59,658 bases of DNA from Alectoria sarmentosa (lineage: Eukaryota > Ascomycota > Lecanoromycetes > Lecanorales > Parmeliaceae): positions 1 through 59,658 of the forward strand of contig WOGZ01000214.1 of the NCBI GenBank assembly GCA_009733775.1, written 5' to 3'. Under the pieces are notes generated by a model, which was given only the letters and a program-made list of their open reading frames with translations, did no database searches and was not told where the DNA came from. The position numbers and the translations under genes are program-made. Position 1 is the first letter of the stretch. Each line of letters begins with the position of its first letter. Below, piece by piece: positions 10,679 through 20,061 of this stretch.

Positions 10679-13600
10679 ATGGGTGTTACCGGGCTCTGGA
10701 CCGTCGTTCAACCTTGTGCTCGCCCTATAAAGATCGAAACGCTCAATAAGAAACGCCTGGCGGTCGATGCTTCTATCTGGATCTACCAATTCCTCAAAGC
10801 AGTCCGTGATAAAGAAGGGAATGCCCTACGTAACTCCCACGTTGTAGGCTTCTTCCGCCGCATCTGCAAACTTTTGTTCTTCGGGATCAAGCCTGTGTTC
10901 GTCTTCGATGGAGGCGCGCCAATACTCAAGAGACAGACTGTCAGTGGACGCAAGGCAAGAAGAGAGGGGAGAAGAGAAGATGCGGTACGGACGGCAGGGA
11001 AGCTATTGGCGGTGCAGATGCAGAGGAGAGCGGAGGAGGATGACCGAAAGCGGAGAGAGGAAAGGGACCGGCCCCGGGTAACTCAAGAGGAGGAGGAAGT
11101 TCCTGAGAATTTAGTCTACGTGGATGAACTGCAGATGACAGAGAAAGAGCGGCAGCAAAATCGCACTTTCAAGAAGAAAGACGCATATCACCTGCCGAAT
11201 CTCGATGTGGATCTGGCAGACATGGGTGCACCGAATGACCCCAGGATCATGAGCCATGAAGAGCTCGAGGAATACGCCAGACAATTTCATACAGGCGAAG
11301 ATGTGAATATTTATGACTTTAGCAAAATCGATTTTAATAGCCCATTCTTCTTGAGTCTGCCAGCTAGTGATCGATACAACATCCTGAACGCAGCCAGATT
11401 GCGATCAAGATTAAGGATGGGGTATAGCAAAGAGCAATTGGACACTATGTTTCCAGACAGGATGGCTTTCTCCAGGTTCCAGATTGATCGAGTCAAGGAG
11501 AGAAATGAGCTTACCCAACGTTTAATGAATCTCAACGGAATGAATGGGGAGGATGCGATGCTTGGTATAAACAATGGAGGACGGGTGGCGGGAGAAAAAG
11601 GGAAGGAGTATGTGCTTGTAAAGAATGATGGTGTGGAGGGCGGGTGGGCATTGGGAGTAGTGAGCAACAAAGGTGAAGGAGAGCGAAGCAAACCGATAGA
11701 CGTGGAAGGTTTCGGAAAGGAAGATGAATCTATGGAGGAAGATGAAGCCGTGGAAGATGACGGCTTCGAGGATGTTCCAATTGAAGGCCTGAATCGTTTG
11801 CCCAGACGTCCAAATCGGCCAGCAGACGCAAGCAACCATGATGCCCCATTCGAGTCAGTTGAAGTCAAGGCACGCAGACGAGCTCTGTACGAAGCAAGAA
11901 TGAAAGCGGCGGGCGTGAAGAGGGTAACAGCGGATCCAGACCTGGCTGAAGAGGAGCTAGACTCGCTCTTTGTCCCACAGCAAAACGACGAGCATCGTCA
12001 GGATGATGAAGATGTGGATGATCTCTTTGAGGATGTGCTGCCTCCAACTGAAGATGAAGAGGATGACCTAAATCGAGCGATCGCGATGTCCCTTGAGAGT
12101 CCAGAAAATGATTCAGCTGATGATCTCGAGATGCCATCGTTCTTGAACTCAGCTTTCGCAGGCCCTAGAATCGACCAGCCTCTGGAATTCAACAATAAGA
12201 ATGCCAAAGCAGGTCGCGATTTCGCCCATCTAGCAAACGCAAGAGCCCACGGATCAGCCCCGAAGCCTTTTGTAGACGAAAGTGATGATGAAAACGATCT
12301 CGATTTGCAGGCTACGTTGGCAGAATCAAGACGCACCATACAGAAACCCCAAGGCGGTCCGCGGGCATTTGGTTTGAAGGAGATAGATAAGACATCACGA
12401 GACCCTCGAGAGCTGACCTCTTTGCAAGCAGCCCCAACAGCTCCTGTTTCGCCCTTCCCAACGCCATTGTCGTCTTCGCTACCAGCTGGTTTTGATGGTC
12501 CACTGCCATTCGAGTCGCTAAATCTAGGCACATCGATATTGGGCAGAAAAAAACAAAAAGCCCCAGCAGATCCAGCTGGAGGCTTTGAGAAGGAGTCTGA
12601 TAAAGGAAACCCCACCAAGCCACTTCCACCCTGGTTCTCTGGTGATATCCGTGAAGCCACTGCTGCACAAAAAGTTGTAGAGGAGAAGCAATACGAAGGT
12701 GGAGATTCGGACCGCCAACCCCAAATTTCTCATCACGCAGCAGTCTTGAAGCGGCAGGAGACCGGGGAAGTCATTGATTTAGAGGCGCCGAGAGAAGATT
12801 TAGACGAAATCATTGATGTTGAGTCATCAGACGAAGGGGACGAGGACGACGTCGTTATTGGAGACACTCGACCGGTTGATCCTGAAGTCAGGATGGGAGA
12901 TGTAGCAGACCTTTCCAGAGCCGAGCCCCCATCATCAGGTTTGCCTTCGAGTGAACTCAAGGCCGTGAATGATCAGGTGCAAGGGAACAGCGCGGGGAAT
13001 GGGGAAGCAACAAAACACGGTTCAGATAGCGAAGAGCCCATAGACTGGTCTGAGAGCGAGCCCGAGGAAGAGACGAGAGTGCTACAAACTGGAACCGATG
13101 ATCGAGAACCAGCTGGAGGCAAGTCCCAGGAACAGACGGGGTCACCTTCGCCTGAGCTTGAGTATGTTGGTGTTATAGGCTCGCCGATTTTGTCTCAGGA
13201 TTCTGTTGTCTTCCCAAACAGCGAAGTGCAGCCACGACCGTGTCTCCCGAGGGGTCAGTCCTCTACTGGCCCAGGATTCGAGGATTTGCCTGCCGAGGAT
13301 GAAGATTTGTACTCCGATCCCGAAGAGGAAGATCTGATGAGGCAACTCGCCATTGAGGCAGAAGAGCATGCGCGATTTGCATCTACACTGAATTCTAAAT
13401 CTCAGCTGCAAAACGCCGAGGACTACGAGAAAGAATTACGTCAACTCCGCAACCAGCAAAAGAAGGATCGCCGTGATGCCGACGAGGTCACGCATATCAT
13501 GGTCACCGAGTGCCAACAGCTTCTCAAGCTCTTTGGTCTACCTTATGTCACCGCACCTATGGAAGCAGAAGCCCAGTGCGCTGAGCTCGTCAATCTTGGC

Positions 13601-14620
13601 ATTGTTGACGGTATTGTGACAGACGATTCCGATGTCTTCCTCTTCGGTGGTACACGTGTTTACAAGAACATGTTCAATCAAGCCAAGTTTGTCGAATGCT
13701 ACCTCTCTTCAGACCTCGAGAAAGAGTATTCTCTTGACCGCCAAAAGCTCATCCGCATAGCACATTTACTTGGCAGTGATTACACCGAGGGTCTGCCAAA
13801 TGTTGGTCCAGTAACAGCCCTAGAGATTCTGTCTGAGTTCGAGACGCTGGACCAATTTTCAGAATGGTGGGGCACAGTCCAGATGGGCCAAAAGCTGTCT
13901 GCCGAAGACGCTGCAAACCCTTTTCGCCGCAAGTTCAGAAAGAATGCTTCCAAGCTTTTCCTACCCGCCATTTTCCCAGACCAGCGCGTCGACCAAGCTT
14001 ATCTGCACCCCGAAGTCGATAAGGACCCTTCGCCATTCCAATGGGGAGTACCTGACCTGGACGCTCTTCGGTCATTCCTTATGGCTACAATTGGATGGAG
14101 TCAAGAGAGGACGGATGAAGTCCTAGTGCCCGTCATCAAGGATATGAACCGTAGGGAGAACGAGGGGACACAAGCGAACATTACGCAATTCTTTGGCGGA
14201 GGCGTTGGGGTTGGTGGAAAGGCAAATGGTGGAGGCGGAGGCGGAGGTGGCTCAGCTTTTGCGCCGAGAAGAAGATTGGATGGCAAGAGTAAGAGGATGG
14301 AGACAGCGCTGGGAAGATTGCACGAGCAAGCCAGGAACAGGACCATTGAAGAAGGCGAGACGAATGCTGAAGTGGATGCGGAGCCCTTAGCAGTTGACGC
14401 TGGGGATGATGTCGGGGCATCGAACGCAGCTGCTGAGCCGAGGAAGAAATCGCAGCGCAAATCGAAAAAGCGAGCCGCTCCGGTCTCTGTGCCAGGTTCT
14501 AGCAGCGATAGCGACGATGAGCATGATGAATACCAGGCTCCTTCCAAATCACGGAAACGCGGCCATAGCAGTGCCAACGGCAGTACCAAAGGGCGTAAGA
14601 AGGGAAAAGCTCAATTGTGA
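10679..14620 (+). CDS. RAD2: nucleotide excision repair endonuclease Rad2/XPG
   Basis: One uninterrupted exon of 1313 residues starting at MGVTGLWTVVQPCARPIKIE; the frame is open further upstream but the N-terminus must be at this Met, because XPG nucleases start there. XPG-N domain (1-100) has Asp30 and Asp77 (VFVFDGGAP). XPG-I domain near residue 960 has YVTAPMEAEAQCAELVNLG and IVTDDSDVFLFGG, supplying the acidic metal ligands. The helix-hairpin motif LGSDYTEGLPNVGPVTALEI follows near 1031. A ubiquitin-interacting-like segment (LNRAIAMSLESP) sits in the long acidic spacer. A PCNA-binding-like box (QANITQFF) lies near 1166, then a Gly-rich run and basic C-terminal nuclear signals (RKKSQRKSKKR). 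The family makes the 3' incision in nucleotide excision repair. Confidence 0.96.
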   Translation: MGVTGLWTVVQPCARPIKIETLNKKRLAVDASIWIYQFLKAVRDKEGNALRNSHVVGFFRRICKLLFFGIKPVFVFDGGAPILKRQTVSGRKARREGRREDAVRTAGKLLAVQMQRRAEEDDRKRREERDRPRVTQEEEEVPENLVYVDELQMTEKERQQNRTFKKKDAYHLPNLDVDLADMGAPNDPRIMSHEELEEYARQFHTGEDVNIYDFSKIDFNSPFFLSLPASDRYNILNAARLRSRLRMGYSKEQLDTMFPDRMAFSRFQIDRVKERNELTQRLMNLNGMNGEDAMLGINNGGRVAGEKGKEYVLVKNDGVEGGWALGVVSNKGEGERSKPIDVEGFGKEDESMEEDEAVEDDGFEDVPIEGLNRLPRRPNRPADASNHDAPFESVEVKARRRALYEARMKAAGVKRVTADPDLAEEELDSLFVPQQNDEHRQDDEDVDDLFEDVLPPTEDEEDDLNRAIAMSLESPENDSADDLEMPSFLNSAFAGPRIDQPLEFNNKNAKAGRDFAHLANARAHGSAPKPFVDESDDENDLDLQATLAESRRTIQKPQGGPRAFGLKEIDKTSRDPRELTSLQAAPTAPVSPFPTPLSSSLPAGFDGPLPFESLNLGTSILGRKKQKAPADPAGGFEKESDKGNPTKPLPPWFSGDIREATAAQKVVEEKQYEGGDSDRQPQISHHAAVLKRQETGEVIDLEAPREDLDEIIDVESSDEGDEDDVVIGDTRPVDPEVRMGDVADLSRAEPPSSGLPSSELKAVNDQVQGNSAGNGEATKHGSDSEEPIDWSESEPEEETRVLQTGTDDREPAGGKSQEQTGSPSPELEYVGVIGSPILSQDSVVFPNSEVQPRPCLPRGQSSTGPGFEDLPAEDEDLYSDPEEEDLMRQLAIEAEEHARFASTLNSKSQLQNAEDYEKELRQLRNQQKKDRRDADEVTHIMVTECQQLLKLFGLPYVTAPMEAEAQCAELVNLGIVDGIVTDDSDVFLFGGTRVYKNMFNQAKFVECYLSSDLEKEYSLDRQKLIRIAHLLGSDYTEGLPNVGPVTALEILSEFETLDQFSEWWGTVQMGQKLSAEDAANPFRRKFRKNASKLFLPAIFPDQRVDQAYLHPEVDKDPSPFQWGVPDLDALRSFLMATIGWSQERTDEVLVPVIKDMNRRENEGTQANITQFFGGGVGVGGKANGGGGGGGGSAFAPRRRLDGKSKRMETALGRLHEQARNRTIEEGETNAEVDAEPLAVDAGDDVGASNAAAEPRKKSQRKSKKRAAPVSVPGSSSDSDDEHDEYQAPSKSRKRGHSSANGSTKGRKKGKAQL

Positions 14621-14732
14621 CTTTAGTAAAGGCATATGGAACGGCGCCGTTGAAGCATTTGCAGGAAGAGGATTAGATGATGCATAGCGCTAGCGTGCAG
14701 GTCTTCTTCGTTTCGTGTGGTACCCTAGCTAT

Positions 14733-15779
14733 CTAAAAAGCAGTATCTAGACTTATCTTCCCAGCTTTACCAGATGTGTTCGTCCGCCTTTTACGCCTTC
14801 TTCTCACTTTTTCATCGCCACCTTCTCCTTGCTGTCTATGTTTGACCCTTTTCCTACGCCTTGGCTCTCCCTTCCCCTTTCCCTCCCTGAGACCCTCAGA
14901 CCTGCTTTCCCCCACCTTCGACTCCCTTGCATCCTGTGCCATTGCTCCATTCTCCACCTCCTCAATCTCATCCTCTATCTCAAAGATGGAGCACCTTGCC
15001 TTGTAAAGCTTTTCCTCCAGTTTCGCTTCTCGCCTCTTCGCAGCCCTTTTCGCCTCTTCAGCCTTCTGGAGATGGTGTTCAGTATCAGCGATGGCGACGA
15101 AGAAAGCATCTACCAACTCTGCGTTTGGGACTCCGATTACTTCGCGATCGTATTGCAGGTACAGATCTCTCATTTCTTCGAATTCGGCTTCTTCTGCTGT
15201 CTTGGCGTCTTTTCCCTTCTCGACATCGACTGCCATTTGCTTTTCATCGCGCTCTGGCTTCACAGACTCCGCGATCCGCTTCTCATGCTCCTTCTCGATC
15301 TTCTTTTGCTTGGATGGGTGGGTGCGGATTTCCTTCTGGCAAGCCTCGATCTGACGCTCGATTCCCAGACAGATAATCTGGCGGCGCTCGAGCTCTGAAT
15401 GCAGTCCTACAAGAACTTCGGTCTTTGTTTTGGGTGACGGAGACTTGTAATCGTGACTGGGTTCTAGGGGCTGGTAATTAGCTTCTGTTCAACCCATGAA
15501 AGTCGTGGAAGGAGTACCAGGGTGAATAGATAGTATTGCTTCCTCCCGTAGGTCCAGCATGCGAGTCTGGTTTGCTGGTCTTGATGAGATGGCAGGGGAC
15601 ACTTGTTGTTGGGCAGAATGTTGCTCTTTGAGTTGGTATAAGATCTTTGCCTGGACCTCATCTATTGTCGCTAGTCTGACATCCGGTCTTGGGGTTGGGT
15701 CCGGCTCCGGAATCTGTTGCTCTGAGCCTGAGGCGTATCCTATCCTCGCCAAGTATTGCTCTGTCAAGTATTGCTCCAT
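14733..15779 (-). CDS. coiled-coil protein of unknown function
   Basis: Two exons (15779-15518, 15463-14733) with a 54-bp phase-1 intron GTACTC...TAG; 330 residues. The start is the first ATG in frame (MEQYLTEQYLARIGYASG); upstream codons are open to a GTG, so an extra 5' exon is possible. The middle is rich in charged heptads (HPSKQKKIEKEHEKRIAES, ADTEHHLQKAEEAKRAAKRR), predicting a coiled coil. The C-terminus is very basic (RRRKRVKHRQQG, VRRRRKRR), suggesting nuclear or nucleic-acid association. I do not recognise the family. It converges tail to tail with RAD2, with only 112 bp between stops. Confidence 0.7.
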
Positions 15780-16550
15780 AGTACGCTCAAGAGGATTCTG
15801 CACAGCTGCTCGTCAGGTGGTGAGTAGATAGGAATTGAGAGGAAGCTATGCAGGGATTTCTGTAGGGTTGTGTTCTTTGCATTATGAGCCAGACGCAAAG
15901 GCTTGTGAAAAAGATCCTCAATTAGTGTGGTCTCTTCAGTATCTGTGGCACACCAACAGCTTTCAAAAGAGATATATCACAACTGGCAGTCGAAATCATT
16001 CATTGAAGGGAGTTTCTGGGTAGGTTTGAGCAAACAGAAAACAAAGGAGAATCACAGGGCATGCAATCAAACGTGAATCAATCAAAGTATGCCAACATTT
16101 TCCATCTTCCGGGATATATAATCTTGCCGAAATGATGCTCCCGCCTTGGAAAGTAGGGAATTCCAGCCGTAGCTCTTGTTTTCATCGTAAAAAATACAAT
16201 GCAAGAGAGTTTGTAGGGCTTTGCCAAGATCCGACGACTCTTCAGCGGGCTTGATATTGCAGTCCAGGACCAAATCAGTGCAAAAATTCGTATGGTAGCG
16301 ACTGGCGATGATGCGAGTCTACTATTCAAATAACGCTTCATACTGGAATGCTGAATGAGAATGTCTCAAACGTCGAAGGAAGACATTAGAAACGTCGAAA
16401 CGAAGATGAAATGCCAAGGCACTTGACCCACTCTGGTATCGCGCGAAAATGTAATACCAACCTCATTCTCCGACCCTTCACCGCTTTCCTCTCCGTACGC
16501 CAGTCCATGCTATCGATTCCTTCCCATGGAACTAATTAGGGATATCTTCA
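15780..16550. other. intergenic, no gene seen
   Basis: Lies between the coiled-coil gene promoter and the last exon unit of the zinc-finger gene. Frames at 16078-16341 show no family resemblance. I see no further copy of the 69-bp exon unit beyond 16551. Confidence 0.5.
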
Positions 16551-16991
16551 TTAGTACTCTGTTGGCGCATATGACTGGCTTTCTTGTGGCCAGGCTGGAG
16601 CGTACCCGAACGGGCTGCAGTTGATGAGCGGTTAGAACGAGCTGCGGAGATTGCTTGACGAAATACTCATATCGGTGGATACTCTCCTGTGAGCGGCGGC
16701 AGATTTCCGTGATCCGTGATCAGATTATAGCCAAGAGGACTGTTATATAGGAAATTTCAGTGCCTTTCTTTGGAGAAGTCTGACAAGATACGAACATGGG
16801 TGGGTACTCTTTTGTAAGAGACGACTGATACCCTCGAGGCATAGCTGGAGCGTAATCGAATGTGCTGGGATGCATCCGTCTTCAGTACTTAGTCTTGCAG
16901 GTATACCAAACGAGATACTCACTTGGACGCAGAGGCTGACGGGCTGGACAGCTGATCCCCTATAGGCATGCCTGGTCCGTACTCAGACGGG
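16551..16991 (-). repeat. array of four duplicated exon-intron units (69-bp exons)
   Basis: Four units lie in tandem: exons A 16991-16923, B 16864-16796, C 16739-16671 and D 16614-16551. A, B and C are each exactly 69 bp; D reaches a stop after 64 bp. The introns before A, B, C and D are 59, 58, 56 and 56 bp, and all split codons at phase 2. The 23-residue peptides align with a Tyr at position 5 (PSEYGPGMP, TFDYAPAMP, PLGYNLITD, PFGYAPAWP), and B and C both end in EYPP. Donors decay along the array: GTAAGT, GTGAGT, GTTCGT, then ATGAGT at 16670. The repeat period is about 126 bp. Confidence 0.7.
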
Positions 16992-17923
16992 CTTCAACTC
17001 AGAATGATTTATTAGCCGTAGTCGTGCAGTCTACTCCAAGAGGTACTTACATAGCCGTTGAAGCATTTGCAGTGGCAGCAGGCCTTCCGCTTAAATGGTT
17101 CTTATCATGATTGGCGTTCAAAAGATCATACCAATTGGCTCCCGTATGGTTCCCATGTTTTTCCACACAAGTGAGGAAGTGGCTCTTGACGTGATGGACG
17201 ATTGAGAAAGGTCCGCCTCCGCAAATCGTGCAGAGGTGGTTTCCTTTTCCCACCGGGGACACAAATTTGACAGCTACTCCGCCCGGCGGGAGCTTTGAGG
17301 GGATCATGACACCACTACATGCTTTCAGACGGCAGCGAAACCTATCGCTGTGTGTTTTGTCTTTTGGCTCCCCCTCGCGAAGTGGCTTGAGACTAGTATG
17401 ATCGTTCCACCTCAATGCCTGTGGATTGCCATGCTTGGCTATGCAGCCTCGGAAATGAAGCTTGACTACAGCGCGCCGAGAGAATCTACCGTCGCACCTC
17501 GGGCAGTGATACGGTGAGTGCTTGCGCTGACTTTTCCTGACGGGGGGGTACCTTTTCAGGTGAGTGGACACCACAGAATTCAGTGTAGGTTTCGTCGTCA
17601 ACCGAATTTGGACCGTGATACTTGGAGACTGGGTTTGATTCAGATTGAAGCTGACCGGGAAATTGGTGTTGCTCGTGTTGTGTATCCACTTGACTGGACC
17701 TTGTGGATGGCAATTGATCTTGCATCTCATTTATAACATTGTCAGGGGTTGAATATGCGACTCTCTGAGTGGGATCATACTCGAAGTCTCCTGCAAGACC
17801 GCAGTCAGAGAAGTCATAAGGATTATCATAGGCTGCCAGAGGAAAGGATCTCCAATCAGAAAATTCTAATCTCGGGTCAAGATACTCAGCTTCATGCTCA
17901 AAGCCAGAATTGAACTCCTCCAT
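16551..17923 (-). CDS. C2H2-like zinc-finger protein with duplicated C-terminal exons
   Basis: Proposed exons: 17923-17622, 17536-17051, 16991-16923, 16864-16796, 16739-16671 and 16614-16551. The start is MEEFNSGFEHEAEYLDPRLE. Exon 1 encodes an acidic, Gln/Ser-rich N-terminus. After an 85-bp intron (GTATCA...CAG) exon 2 encodes two fingers: YHCPRCDGRFSRRAVVKLHF followed by RGC, and LCTICGGGPFSIVHHVKSHF followed by LTC. Both have C-x2-C spacing with a His and Cys as later ligands, each followed by a KHGN motif. Exon 2 would end at a stop (TAA at 17049-17047), but that TAA is part of a good donor GTAAGT, and four small exons follow in the same phase (see the repeat entry). If the final donor is dead, the protein ends at a TGA at 16669-16667. 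Total 332 or 352 residues. Function unknown; probably a transcription factor. Boundaries of the small exons are inferred. Confidence 0.65.
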
Positions 17924-18146
17924 CTTGTTAGGTCCTTGGCTGCCTGGAGGATTGAGTCTGCTCTTGTTGGGCGTTGTGTGGAAGAGAACCTGGTTAAAAT
18001 GAATCCTCAGTCAGTGTTGTGCTTGTATTCAAACTATACCCAATGCCGTTTAGCGTCTTTCCACGGCACATCTTCACAACATTGTCAGTCACCTCACTTC
18101 CACCGACTCCCTCCATTCCTCTATTGCATCGCCGCATTGCTACAGA
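17924..18146. promoter_or_regulatory. short divergent promoter between two finger-protein genes
   Basis: Only 223 bp separate the divergent starts of the C2H2-like gene (minus) and the Zn2Cys6-like gene (plus). The 5' UTRs must be short or overlap. No specific site was identified. Confidence 0.45.
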
Positions 18147-19504
18147 ATGTCCGCGTCTACAACAGCTTCAACGCCAACGGCACTAGCTGTACAGCCTCTA
18201 CCGCGGCCGCGATACCTCCAAGGCGTAACAATTGAAAATACTACGGACCGTCCGACCAGATCCGCGCTGCATATATTTGAAAATGGCAGGCTCTCACTTA
18301 CACCTTGTTACTTGGTATGTCCATCTTAGGCGAAAGCTTTCCATTCGATCTTACAATCACGGTGCTCCCACCTCAACAAACATATTAAATTTCTTGTTTT
18401 TCTACAGTGTCTTGAATCCGATGCAGACTGCATAGTCGCACCAGCTGTATCAGGCAGATGCATGCGATGTTCATACAAGAGTAAAGGTATCAAAAACTGT
18501 ATGGCTGAAGGAGTGAAGTAAGCCAATTCTATCAACTATAGTCTCTCGAGTTGACTAATTCCGGGTTCCACTGATAGGGCCAACCCCTGGTCACACATCA
18601 CGTTCCCACCTCAACCAGCCGGCCCAGTGCTTCAACCCATGCAAGCTACCACGCCAGTTTCCTCTTTACCTATTCGCCCAGCCGCCGCAACACCAGGATC
18701 TACGGCAGCAATGGCACGGCCTGATGCCCAGAACGCGCGCCAGTCCGTCTTTCCTGTCAACATCAACACAATCACCAATGTGGCCGCTGCCAGCCCGCAA
18801 GGCAACACCAACCACCACCGCGCTCCGACCACGCAGCTAAAGCGGAAGCGTCGCGTGTCTGATCCCGCTGATGCTGTCGAGATCGGGGCACAGCGCATCC
18901 GCGGATATCCACGTGCTACGGCGACTGAGCATCCTTATGCTCCAACCGGTGCTAGGGTCACCGAGCATCCTTATGCTCCAACCGGTGCTAGGGTCACTGA
19001 GCATCCTTATGCTCCAACCAGTCCTCCTAGCGTCACTGAGCATCCTTACGCTCCAACCGATCCAAAGATCACTGCGCGCAGCACCTCTAGTCCCATCAGT
19101 GTGGCAGTCACCACGCAAGACACTGAGCAAGAAGAAAGTCCGCAAGACCTCAGCACGGTCCGATTCGCCCCCTTTGGAAGCATTGATTAGTAAGCCTTCC
19201 TTCCTTCTTTCCCTTTCCGACCATGCTGTCATCTCCATTGCTCACAAAGCGGCAGTGACCTGGCAATCAGGACCGAGGATCGCGGCGCGTGGGTTCAGTG
19301 GGCCAATGACTTGGTGAGTGCAATACATCGGATTATGGATGTAGTTAAAAAGAAGGGGGGGCTGACATGGGCTCTCAGCACCGGGAGATCCGCAGTCTGC
19401 GTCACGTTCAGGATGTCGGGCCCTACACGACTGCTGTGATTGCAATGATGATTGAGGACGGAGTGTGGCCTAGGGGCGACCCGGTCGATCTGGCCGAAGA
19501 GTGA
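18147..19504 (+). CDS. Zn2Cys6-like protein with internal HPYAPT repeats
   Basis: Five exons: 18147-18314, 18408-18517, 18578-19189, 19256-19313 and 19379-19504; 357 residues. Introns have donors GTATGT, GTAAGC, GTAAGC and GTGAGT, and the one after exon 3 begins inside an apparent stop (GATTAG|TAAG). The joined first exons give a cysteine cluster PCYLCLESDADCIV then GRCMRCSYKSKGIKNC. Its spacing C-x2-C-x6-C-x10-C-x2-C-x8-C fits the Zn(II)2Cys6 consensus, although the usual basic residues are sparse. The middle holds a KRKRR signal and four copies of a TEHPYAPT unit. The C-terminus reads TEDRGAWVQWANDLHREIRS and ends PRGDPVDLAEE, a conserved-looking helical segment. Probable nuclear protein; DNA binding is unproven. 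It is divergent from the C2H2-like gene, whose small exons also encode Tyr-Ala-Pro motifs. Confidence 0.72.
18924..19070 (+). repeat. coding minisatellite, four 36-39 bp units
   Basis: Units begin at 18924, 18960, 18996 and 19035 with lengths 36, 36, 39 and about 36 bp. Each encodes TEHPYAPT plus a short variable linker (GARV, GARV, SPPSV, DPKI). All length changes keep the frame. The first two units are nearly identical, indicating recent expansion. Confidence 0.9.
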
Positions 19505-20061
19505 GACTGGACTGGAATGGATACGACGCGTGCGAGGAGATGTGGGCGGATTGATTGTGGATGTTACTCCTCGCAGATCTTGTCAAGGAACGCATTATTG
19601 TTGTTCATCGAAGGGTGGCATGAGAAACGTTTTCATATTTTTCAGAGAAGGTGTACTCGGAGTGGCGGTGTTACGAACAGGCTTGATAAAATGAAGTAAT
19701 CGTTGTTCATAGAAAGAATCGTTCTGCTGGACCATTCCCCAAACTTCTTGTTGCTTCTCTTGCGAATCGTTCGTTCGTGTGCGAACATATTTGGGCTGGC
19801 TGCTTTTCTACAACCTGTCTTCTCTACTCAGACTACCCAGTGATCCTATTCATTCTATAGGCTGTGACCCTTTCTCTCTGAGTTGCGTTCAAGTCTACTA
19901 CATACATCGGCTTAACCATGTCTACGCAGTCTGAGGGCAAACAACCATACCCAATTTCCCGCCGATAGGATAGTCATCTATTTCCGTTCGTTCGTTCGTG
20001 GGGACACGGTCCTCAATAAGACCAGTGTCATTGCTTCTCGTTTCTCCAGAAGCGTTTCAAG
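19505..20061. other. intergenic between converging genes
   Basis: 3' flanks of the Zn2Cys6-like gene and the ankyrin gene. Short GTTC-type repeats occur near 19766 and 19985. No gene was recognised. Confidence 0.5.

Noticed and set aside
11311..11868. 185-codon minus frame inside RAD2
   Set aside because: Antisense shadow of the acidic RAD2 spacer.
14829..15398. 189-codon plus-strand frame
   Set aside because: Antisense to the coiled-coil gene; hydrophobic appearance is the mirror of its Lys/Glu codons.
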